From Ornithinimicrobium sp. (GTDB lineage: Bacteria; Actinomycetota; Actinomycetes; Actinomycetales; Dermatophilaceae): a DNA stretch of 6,162 bases. The stretch covers positions 1 to 6,162 of the forward strand of contig JASKZT010000395.1 in assembly GCA_030145965.1 (NCBI GenBank). Reading direction: 5' to 3'. Made by a program: the position numbers and the translations under genes. This document shows, one piece after another, positions 1 through 5,571 of the stretch (positions are counted from its first letter, which is position 1; each line of letters begins with the position of its first letter). Under the pieces are notes generated by a model, which saw nothing but the letters and a program-made list of their open reading frames with translations, did no database searches and was not told the DNA's origin.

Positions 1-598
<598 letters not shown>

Positions 599-620
599 CC
601 TCCGATGGTGCGCCTGTCCG

Positions 621-653
621 CTGGGAGCTCCCTGGGAGCGTCCTGGGTCATGC
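621..653 (-). promoter_or_regulatory. Three 11-bp-spaced direct repeats upstream of the response regulator
   Basis: On the plus strand CTGGGAG occurs at 621-627 and 632-638, and CTGGG again at 643-647, so the repeats start exactly 11 bp apart, about one helical turn. On the coding (minus) strand the unit reads CTCCCAG. OmpR/PhoB-family regulators, including mycobacterial PhoP, typically bind head-to-tail 7-bp half-sites with 4-bp spacers, which is this layout. The array sits 23-50 bp before the regulator's start codon, so autoregulation is a natural inference. The two full units also create the palindrome GGGAGCTCCC at 623-632, so a dimeric binder of another family is possible. Confidence 0.45.
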
Positions 654-656
654 GGG

Positions 657-703
657 CGGGCCGGCGGTCCGCCCCGCGTCGCCGCAGGGGGTCCGCCGGC
701 CCG
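657..703 (-). terminator. Hairpin terminator after the M14 carboxypeptidase gene
   Basis: A perfect 11-bp inverted repeat, CGGGCCGGCGG (657-667) and CCGCCGGCCCG (693-703), begins 13 bases after the stop codon at 717-719. Further pairing inside the loop is possible (CCCC 672-675 with GGGG 687-690). No U-tract follows on the minus-strand transcript, which is common for actinobacterial hairpin terminators. It separates the carboxypeptidase from the response regulator downstream. Confidence 0.6.
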
Positions 704-716
704 TCGACCGGTCCGG

Positions 717-1952
717 TCAGTCGCGGTAGGTGTCCCAGTTGTTGTAGTGGGGGTAGTCGTAGAAGTCGTCACCGTCCAGCGTCTGGACGGTGCCGTCCGC
801 CATCGCGGTGAGCATGGACAGCACACCGGTCTGGACGGCGGTGGTCATCATGCCGCCCATCTTCTGCCCGAAGGTGTTGGACTGCCCACGGACCTCGAAC
901 AGCACCGAGGCCGAGCCGTTGAGGGCGAAGGCCGAGCGGCCCTGCCCGGCGAACTCGCGCTCGGGGAAGTGGATGTAGCGCCCGACGCCGGCCAGCGGCG
1001 ACTGCGCGCCGTAGGACTCGGTCAGGCCGTCCATGACGGAGAGCGCGTAGCGGCGCGACTTGTCCTGGTCGAGGAGGGGGTAGTCCTCCAGGTACTTCGC
1101 GCCGTCGTTGACGCCCAGCGGCGGGTAGTCGATCGTGAGGGTGATCGGCTTCCCGTCCTGCGGACCGTCCGTCGTGATCGAGCACGGGCCCATGTGGTGC
1201 AGGTCGACGACGACGTCGACCTCGCCGAACTCCTGCTGCAGGTCGACGTAGAGGTCGCGCAGGCCCCGGGACTCGGCGTTGAGGTAGAAGCCCGCGTCGA
1301 CGGTGGTGCCCGGCAGGTCGGAGGCCTGGGGGACGTAGTCCAGGTCGGGGTGGAAGTCGCGGTTGAGGTCGAAGCCGGGGCTCGTCGTGGCGTTGCCGCC
1401 GCGGTAGTACCAGGCCGGTCGGGCGCCCTCGAGCTGCGGGTTCTGCGCGACGACGTCGGCCCAGCTGATGTCGTTGACGCGGCGGTTGAGCTCCAGGCCG
1501 TCGGGGTTGAGCATGGGCACGGCCACGAGCGTGACCTCCGACAGCAGCTGCTGGGTGGCCGCGTCGCCGCGGGAGCCGAGCTGGTCGACGATGCGCAGGA
1601 GGGCCTCGGTGCCGGTGCGCTCGTTGCCGTGGATGGCGCCGGTGATGAGGGCGACCTGGTCGCCCGTGCCGACGCGGGCCGCCATGACGTCGCGCCCCTG
1701 GTGGGTGGTGGCGATGGAGAACGTCTCCACCTTGCCCTGGCTCGTGCGCTCCATGCGGTCGAGCTTGGTCAGCAGCTGGGGGTAGCTGGTCCAGCCGCCG
1801 ACGGCGTCGTTCTGGGTCTTGCAGGTGCCGGAGGCGTGGTCGCCGGGGTCGGCCGAGGCCGAGGGGAGGGCGGTGAGACCGGCCAGGCCGAGGCCGAGGA
1901 CGGCGGTGGCGGCGACCGCGCCGGTGCGGCGCCGCGGGGACGTGCGGGACAT
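717..1952 (-). CDS. Secreted M14-family zinc carboxypeptidase
   Basis: This is an exported metallopeptidase expected to trim residues from the C-terminus of peptides outside the membrane. The 411-residue protein starts with a signal peptide: basic MSRTSPRRR, a hydrophobic stretch at about 11-32, and a likely cleavage in SASA|DPGD after A34. Arginines 7-9 resemble a weak twin-arginine motif. The M14 signature is complete: zinc ligands H108 and E111 in GAIHGNERTG, MLNPDG (147-152), the substrate-binding GFDLNRDF (193-200, R198), third zinc ligand H252 in VDLHHMG, and catalytic glutamate E353 in LFEVRG. The start at 1952 is chosen over an in-frame ATG at 2033 because it gives a normal signal peptide and has a strong GAGGAG four bases upstream. 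The last 18 residues are rich in Tyr and Asp (GDDFYDYPHYNNWDTYRD) and lie beyond the catalytic core. The exact specificity (A-, B- or T-like) cannot be read here. The gene has its own upstream region and terminator, so it is probably a single-gene unit. Confidence 0.93.
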   Translation of the reverse strand: MSRTSPRRRTGAVAATAVLGLGLAGLTALPSASADPGDHASGTCKTQNDAVGGWTSYPQLLTKLDRMERTSQGKVETFSIATTHQGRDVMAARVGTGDQVALITGAIHGNERTGTEALLRIVDQLGSRGDAATQQLLSEVTLVAVPMLNPDGLELNRRVNDISWADVVAQNPQLEGARPAWYYRGGNATTSPGFDLNRDFHPDLDYVPQASDLPGTTVDAGFYLNAESRGLRDLYVDLQQEFGEVDVVVDLHHMGPCSITTDGPQDGKPITLTIDYPPLGVNDGAKYLEDYPLLDQDKSRRYALSVMDGLTESYGAQSPLAGVGRYIHFPEREFAGQGRSAFALNGSASVLFEVRGQSNTFGQKMGGMMTTAVQTGVLSMLTAMADGTVQTLDGDDFYDYPHYNNWDTYRD

Positions 1953-1956
1953 GGTT

Positions 1957-1962
1957 CTCCTC
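1957..1962 (-). promoter_or_regulatory. Ribosome binding site of the carboxypeptidase gene
   Basis: The minus strand reads GAGGAG, then AACC, then ATG at 1952. This strong Shine-Dalgarno match decides the start in favour of 1952 rather than the in-frame ATG at 2033. Confidence 0.75.
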
Positions 1963-1989
1963 AGGGGAAGGGTGAACGGCTGTGCACCG

Positions 1990-1995
1990 AGCCTA
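1990..1995 (-). promoter_or_regulatory. Possible -10 element of the carboxypeptidase gene
   Basis: The minus strand carries TAGGCT (1995 down to 1990), matching the actinobacterial TAnnnT -10 pattern. It would place a transcription start near 1983 and give a leader of about 30 bases that contains the ribosome binding site. I see no convincing -35 at 17-18 bp. A TTGACC at 2033-2028 is 32 bp away, too far to pair with it. The hexamer lies in the small palindrome GCCTAGGC (1991-1998). Confidence 0.3.
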
Positions 1996-2083
1996 GGCAG
2001 CGGTGGGTCAGGACGGGGCAAGCGTTCGGTCAAGGTTGCTCCAAGTTCCTCCGCGTCCCGGGCGGGGCGGACCCCCGGGCAGG

Positions 2084-2120
2084 CCGACGCCCCCGGGGCC
2101 GGTGGCTCCGGGGGCGTCGG
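2084..2120 (-). terminator. Strong hairpin terminator after the S15 peptidase gene
   Basis: A perfect 13-bp inverted repeat, CCGACGCCCCCGG (2084-2096) and CCGGGGGCGTCGG (2108-2120), encloses an 11-base loop. It lies 42 bases past the S15 stop codon on the minus-strand transcript and is not followed by a U-run. It is the best intrinsic-terminator candidate in the window and isolates the S15 gene from the carboxypeptidase gene. Confidence 0.7.
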
Positions 2121-2132
2121 TGCGGGGTGCTC

Positions 2133-2155
2133 GGGCCGGCCGGGGACGGCCGCCC
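2133..2155 (-). terminator. Second, proximal hairpin after the S15 peptidase gene
   Basis: GGGCCGGCCG (2133-2142) pairs with CGGCCGCCC (2147-2155) across the tetraloop GGGA, with one bulged C. It begins 7 bases after the stop codon at 2163-2165, so with the 2084-2120 hairpin it forms a tandem terminator. In DNA this GC-rich some self-complementarity is expected by chance, hence the lower confidence. Confidence 0.4.
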
Positions 2156-2162
2156 TCGCGGG

Positions 2163-4055
2163 TCAGCGCGGCAGCTGGTTCGGCCGCGGGTCGGCGAGCG
2201 TGCCCTCGGGCAGCTCGGTGAGGGTCTTCTTCACGTGGCCCGGCGTGAGCCCGGCCATCGGACCGGCCACCGGCAGGTGCAGGCGCGAGCCGGCGACGTC
2301 GACCGTGTAGGGGGTCGCGGCGTTGTCGAGCGTGACCGCCCAGTTGCGGCTGGCGCCGACGATGACGACGCCGAGCTGGTGCCCGGCCTCGATGGTGGCG
2401 TCCTGCGCCGAGAGCTCGACGGTGAGCTGGTGCTGACCGGCGCCGTCGAGACGGGCCCAGCCGCGGGCCAGGACCTGCAGCGGCGTGACGCCCTCCACCT
2501 GCTCCATCTCGTGGTAGCAGGCGTCGTCCTCCGGGGTGGACTCGCCCCAGCAGGTCAGCTCGTTCGTGGTGCGGGCACCGTCGCCGGTGGTCAGCACCCG
2601 GTTGGCCTCGCCGTAGTCGACGAGCGCCACCCCGACCTGGCCCGTGGGCGCGGTGTGGGTGATGTCGAGGTCGACGGTGGCCGTACCCGACAGGCGCAGG
2701 TCGTGCTTGAGCGTGCCGGAGGTGAAGAGCAGGCGGTTGTCGTTCTCGCCCGGGAGCACGTACTGCGCCTCCGTCTGGCGCGGGGCGTTGACGAAGCCGG
2801 TGCTGCCCTTGCCCTTGCGGCCCAGCGCCATCGTGCCGTCGGCCTGGAGGTTCATCTGCTGGGTCCGGGCCTCCGCGACCGGCCACCGGTCGGAGTGCTG
2901 CCACTCGTCGGGGGCGGTCTCCACGCTGACGGCCGGCTCGTCGAGGATGCCGTTGTCGATGTCCATCAGCTCGTGGTCGAACCAGCGGTGCAGGGTCGAG
3001 ACCCACTCCTCCCGGTCGGAGTCGAAGGGGTCGACGTGGCCCAGGCGGGTCAGCCACATCTTGCGGTCGACGCCCTGGTCGCCCAGGACCTCCCACCACC
3101 TGGAGAAGTTGGGCGTCTTGACGTTGTAGTCCTGCAGCCCGTGCATGATGAACGCGCTCGCGGTGACCTGGGAGGCGTCGTAGTAGGTGCCCTCGCGGTA
3201 GTCGCGCTCGGCCCAGAAGTCGGTGTACCGCCCCGTCTCGTCGCCGTCGTTGTCGCGCATCCACTGCAGGCGGGCCGAGCAGTCGACCGGCACGGTGCGG
3301 TTGCGCGCCACCGAGGTCGACAGGCTGGTCGGGTAGTTGTAGGACTTCGGCAGGTCCTGGTAGCGGTTGTAGTCGTACCAGGAGCTGATCGCACCGATCG
3401 GGACGATCGTCTCCAGGCCCTCGACGCCGGTGGCGGCGACGCCGTTGGCCAGGGTGCCGTCGTAGGACTTGCCGATCATGCCGGTGCGCCCGTTGCTCCA
3501 CGACGCCTCGACCTCGGCGCCGGAGGCGTCGACCGCGGTGCCGCGGCCGTTGAGCCAGTCGACGACGGCCTTGACCGACTCGATGTCGGAGCGGCCGCCC
3601 TGGTCGGTGCACCCGGTCGAGCGGGCGGTGCCGGCCATGTCGACGGCCACGAAGGCGTAGCCGCGGGGCACGAAGTAGTTGTCGTAGAAGAGCGGGAACT
3701 TCTTGATGGTCCCGTCCGCGTTGTACTCCTTGCGCTCCGCCTCGTTGCCGCGGCCGCTGGAGAGGTAGTAGGGGCTGGCGTCCATGATGACCGGGACGCG
3801 GGCGGACCCGGCCAGCTCGCGCGGCCGGATGATGTCGGTGGCGACGCGGTCCGGCTCGCCGTTCCCGTCGAGGTCGTCGGCGATGACCCAGACGGTCTCG
3901 CGGATGGCGTCGGCGTAGTCGTGGACGGGCGCGGTGACGCCGTCCTCGACCACGTAGGGGGTGGGTGCCGCGTCGTCGGCGAGCGCCGTCGAGGCCAGGG
4001 CCGTCGGGGCGATGACGGCGACCGAGCCCAGGAGGGCTGTCAATCTTCTTCTCAC
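2163..4055 (-). CDS. Secreted S15-family Xaa-Pro dipeptidyl-peptidase-like hydrolase
   Basis: This is a 630-residue exported serine hydrolase of the PepX/CocE type, expected to release Xaa-Pro dipeptides from the N-terminus of peptides outside the cell. A signal peptide (MRRR, hydrophobic about 5-24) is probably cut in ALA|DD after A26. The alpha/beta-hydrolase domain (about 35-365) shows SPYY (94-97, Y96 a likely oxyanion tyrosine), DMAGTARSTG (139-148), nucleophile S197 in GKSYDG, acid D309 in MHGLQDYNVK and base H340 in RLGHVDPF. A beta-rich C-terminal domain of the PepX_C kind follows (about 385-595). DLDGNGEPD (61-69) resembles a calcium-binding loop. Four cysteines (C149, C259, C502, C513) could form disulfides. 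The GTG at 4055 gives the signal peptide and has AAGGA six bases upstream; the open frame further upstream only overlaps the TetR gene. Related enzymes include ester and acylase hydrolases, so the Xaa-Pro activity is a family-based call. Confidence 0.9.
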   Translation of the reverse strand: MRRRLTALLGSVAVIAPTALASTALADDAAPTPYVVEDGVTAPVHDYADAIRETVWVIADDLDGNGEPDRVATDIIRPRELAGSARVPVIMDASPYYLSSGRGNEAERKEYNADGTIKKFPLFYDNYFVPRGYAFVAVDMAGTARSTGCTDQGGRSDIESVKAVVDWLNGRGTAVDASGAEVEASWSNGRTGMIGKSYDGTLANGVAATGVEGLETIVPIGAISSWYDYNRYQDLPKSYNYPTSLSTSVARNRTVPVDCSARLQWMRDNDGDETGRYTDFWAERDYREGTYYDASQVTASAFIMHGLQDYNVKTPNFSRWWEVLGDQGVDRKMWLTRLGHVDPFDSDREEWVSTLHRWFDHELMDIDNGILDEPAVSVETAPDEWQHSDRWPVAEARTQQMNLQADGTMALGRKGKGSTGFVNAPRQTEAQYVLPGENDNRLLFTSGTLKHDLRLSGTATVDLDITHTAPTGQVGVALVDYGEANRVLTTGDGARTTNELTCWGESTPEDDACYHEMEQVEGVTPLQVLARGWARLDGAGQHQLTVELSAQDATIEAGHQLGVVIVGASRNWAVTLDNAATPYTVDVAGSRLHLPVAGPMAGLTPGHVKKTLTELPEGTLADPRPNQLPR

Positions 4056-4061
4056 ACGAGA

Positions 4062-4066
4062 TCCTT
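4062..4066 (-). promoter_or_regulatory. Ribosome binding site supporting the GTG start of the S15 gene
   Basis: The minus strand reads AAGGA, then TCTCGT, then GTG at 4055. The six-base spacing is normal and the encoded protein starts directly with a basic signal-peptide region, so this site decides the start. Confidence 0.6.
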
Positions 4067-4075
4067 GCGTGTCAG

Positions 4076-4100
4076 GGGGGACGACCTTGTCCGGTCCCCC
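4076..4100 (-). terminator. GC-rich hairpin between the TetR gene and the S15 gene
   Basis: GGGGGAC (4076-4082) and GTCCCCC (4094-4100) form a perfect 7-bp stem with an 11-base loop. It is 77 bases past the TetR stop and just before the S15 ribosome binding site. It could terminate the TetR transcript. If the -10 candidate at 4120-4125 is real, it would lie in the S15 leader and might act as an attenuator or RNA-stability element. It overlaps a second palindrome, CCCGATCGGG (4098-4107), which could be a protein site. Confidence 0.4.
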
Positions 4101-4119
4101 GATCGGGAGGTGCGAGGCG

Positions 4120-4125
4120 AACCTA
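4120..4125 (-). promoter_or_regulatory. Possible -10 element of the S15 gene
   Basis: The minus strand carries TAGGTT (4125 down to 4120), a TAnnnT match in the context GCTAGGTTCG, close to CCTAGGCTCG at the carboxypeptidase gene. A start near 4113 would give a leader of about 58 bases containing the hairpin at 4076-4100. I see no good -35 at 17-18 bp. Confidence 0.3.
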
Positions 4126-4177
4126 GCAGAGCCCTCCCTCACCCCGGCCCGACGTGGACGGGTCGACCCCGCCGCGC

Positions 4178-4786
4178 TCAGCCCACGCGCGGACGGAGCC
4201 GCCCGACGCCGCCCAGCTCGCGCACGAGCGGCCCGAGCAGGGTGGCCATCCGGTCGAGGACGTCGCGCAGCGCGGCCCCCGACTCCAGCATCCGGGTGCC
4301 GCCGTGCACGACCGCGCCCACGAGCTCGGCGACCTCCGCCGGCGCCTGCACCCCGAGGCCCGCGAGCGTGCGCGCGAGCGGCTCCTGGACGTCGCGGTGC
4401 ATCCGCCGCGCCTGCTCGTCGAGCTCCTCGCCCGGTGCCAGGACGGCTAGCGCCCTGCCGATCGCGTGCGCGCCCTCGGCGACGAGCTCGACGTTGGCGA
4501 CGGCGTAGGCGAGGACGCGGTCGGCCGGGGTCGGCGCGGCGTCCATGGCGCTGGTCACCTGCTGGGTCCACCGTGGGTAGACGTCGCGCACCATGGCCTG
4601 CAGCAGGTCGGCGCGCGAGCCGTAGTACTGGTAGACGCTCGTGCGTGCCAGCCCCGCCCGGGCGGCGACCTGCGGCAGGCCGGGCGCCTCGCCGGTCTCG
4701 AGCAGCAGCTCGTGCGCGGCGTCGAGCAGCGCCCGCTCCCGTGCTGCGCGGTGCTGAGCCAGGCTCGTCCCGCTGATGCGTGGCAT
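4178..4786 (-). CDS. TetR/AcrR-family transcriptional repressor
   Basis: This is a 202-residue one-component regulator, a typical TetR length, that should bind a palindromic operator as a dimer and release it on binding a ligand. The N-terminal domain (about 13-62) has the usual first helix (RERALLDAAHELLLETG, 16-32) and the helix-turn-helix LPQVAARAGLARTSVYQYYGSRADLL (split here as residues 37-50 and 51-62), including the hallmark VYQYYGSR. The rest is helical and divergent, so the ligand cannot be predicted. I prefer the ATG at 4786 to the in-frame TTG three codons earlier, because that TTG overlaps a -10-like hexamer and would leave no room for a ribosome binding site. The S15 gene starts 122 bases downstream on the same strand, which makes it a possible target together with the gene itself. 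Confidence 0.92.
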   Translation of the reverse strand: MPRISGTSLAQHRAARERALLDAAHELLLETGEAPGLPQVAARAGLARTSVYQYYGSRADLLQAMVRDVYPRWTQQVTSAMDAAPTPADRVLAYAVANVELVAEGAHAIGRALAVLAPGEELDEQARRMHRDVQEPLARTLAGLGVQAPAEVAELVGAVVHGGTRMLESGAALRDVLDRMATLLGPLVRELGGVGRLRPRVG

Positions 4787-4793
4787 GAGGCTC

Positions 4794-4799
4794 AACCTA
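4794..4799 (-). promoter_or_regulatory. -10-like hexamer placed for a leaderless TetR transcript
   Basis: The minus strand reads TAGGTT (4799 down to 4794), then seven bases, then the ATG at 4786. This spacing would put the transcription start at or next to the A of the ATG, as in the leaderless transcripts common in actinobacteria. The lack of a well-placed Shine-Dalgarno (only AGG, nine bases away) agrees with this. Confidence 0.4.
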
Positions 4800-4811
4800 C
4801 GCCCGCCCCGT

Positions 4812-4826
4812 CCGGCGTGACGCCGG
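4812..4826 (-). promoter_or_regulatory. 15-bp palindrome, candidate TetR operator
   Basis: CCGGCGT, a central G, and ACGCCGG form a perfect inverted repeat with 7-bp arms. It lies 13-27 bases upstream of the TAGGTT hexamer, so it overlaps the expected -35 position of the TetR promoter. Size, symmetry and place fit an autorepression operator of the adjacent TetR protein. As it also lies 24 bases after the HAD gene stop, a terminator stem is the alternative, but a one-base loop is too tight for the full stem to form in RNA. Confidence 0.4.
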
Positions 4827-4849
4827 TCGGGCGGCCGCGGCGGCCGGGC

Positions 4850-5554
4850 TCAGCCGCCCGCGCCGTCGCCCGGGGGTGCGAGGGTGAGGATGCGGTCCCA
4901 GTCGGCACCGACGAGGTCCGCGGGCGTGTCGACGACCTCGACGGCGCCGGCCGACGTCAGCTCGTCGTCGCCGAAGCCGCCGGTGCGGACGGCGACGCAG
5001 GGAGCGCCGAGCCGCGCCGCGGCCGCCACGTCGTAGACGGTGTCGCCCACGACGACCGCAGACCTGCCGCCCGAGTCCTCCAGCGTGCGCGCCAGGAGGT
5101 CGGGCGCCGGCTTGGACTGCTCGACCTCCTCGCTGCTGGTGCGGGCGGACAGGGTGCCCTCCGGCAGGTCCAGCTGCTCGAGGACGTGCTCGGTGAACCG
5201 CTGCTTGCCCGACGTCGCGAGGGTCACCGTCAGCCCGCGCCCGGCCAGGGCGAGCACCAGCTCACGGGCGCCCGGCAGGAGGCGGACCTCCGGGAGGAGG
5301 GCGTCATACTCCTCCTCCCAGGCGCTGCGCAGCGCGTCGCCGTGCTCGGACTCGGCGTCCTCGCCCGCCACCGCCGCCACGAGCTTGTCGCCGCCCATCC
5401 CGATCGTGCGGTGGATGCGCCAGACCGGCGGGTGCAGGCCCACCCGGGCGAAGGCGCGGGCCCAGGCGAGCGCGTGGTGGTAGGTCGAGTCGGCCAGGGT
5501 GCCGTCCACGTCGAGGATGACGGTGTCGTGCCGGGGGGCGGGGGGTGAGGTCAT
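4850..5554 (-). CDS. HAD-superfamily phosphatase, subfamily IA (phosphoglycolate phosphatase-like)
   Basis: This is a 234-residue cytoplasmic phosphohydrolase using an aspartyl-phosphate intermediate and Mg2+. All four HAD motifs are present: DVDGT with nucleophile D15 and acid/base D17; motif II in TLATSGK (T114 or S115); K148 in SKPAPD; and GDTVYD (170-175) with D171 and D175. A helical cap domain fills roughly 20-90, and the length and motif spacing fit subfamily IA enzymes such as phosphoglycolate phosphatase or beta-phosphoglucomutase relatives. The physiological substrate cannot be assigned. The start at 5554 is chosen because DVDGT then lies near the N-terminus as usual; the frame is open further upstream only because it overlaps the helicase gene out of frame. 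The helicase stop is 14 bases upstream, which suggests one operon. Confidence 0.9.
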   Translation of the reverse strand: MTSPPAPRHDTVILDVDGTLADSTYHHALAWARAFARVGLHPPVWRIHRTIGMGGDKLVAAVAGEDAESEHGDALRSAWEEEYDALLPEVRLLPGARELVLALAGRGLTVTLATSGKQRFTEHVLEQLDLPEGTLSARTSSEEVEQSKPAPDLLARTLEDSGGRSAVVVGDTVYDVAAAARLGAPCVAVRTGGFGDDELTSAGAVEVVDTPADLVGADWDRILTLAPPGDGAGG

Positions 5555-5562
5555 GACCCCAT

Positions 5563-5571
5563 GCCACCTCA
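5563..5571 (-). promoter_or_regulatory. Shine-Dalgarno-like site overlapping the helicase stop codon
   Basis: The minus strand reads TGAGGTGGC, in which the TGA is the stop codon of the XPB gene and GAGG could bind 16S rRNA. It lies about 13 bases before the HAD ATG at 5554, rather far, with a weaker GGGG only two bases before the ATG. This suggests translation of the HAD gene is coupled to the helicase. A four-codon ATG-GGG-TCA-TGA frame from 5562 overlaps the HAD start. Confidence 0.3.

Noticed and set aside
717..2033. Carboxypeptidase starting at the ATG at 2033
   Set aside because: It would add 27 residues before the basic region of the signal peptide, and the 1952 start has a strong GAGGAG.
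2028..2033. TTGACC as a -35 box for the carboxypeptidase gene
   Set aside because: No TAnnnT hexamer lies 16-19 bp downstream. The nearest (1990-1995) is 32 bp away.
2008..3612. A 534-codon minus-strand open frame overlapping the S15 gene
   Set aside because: It is a frame-shifted shadow of the S15 peptidase, rich in Arg/Pro/Gly, with no motifs. The S15 frame has the full catalytic triad.
2163..4571. S15 protein extended upstream to 802 residues
   Set aside because: The extra 172 residues overlap the TetR gene in another frame and would bury the signal peptide. The GTG at 4055 has a well-placed AAGGA.
4178..4795. TetR starting at TTG 4795
   Set aside because: There is no space for a ribosome binding site because AGG directly touches the TTG, and the TTG overlaps the -10-like hexamer. 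The ATG at 4786 gives a standard TetR N-terminus.
4466..5548. A 360-codon plus-strand open frame opposite TetR and HAD
   Set aside because: It is antisense to two genes with clear motifs, and its own translation is Arg/Gly/Val-rich with no domain.
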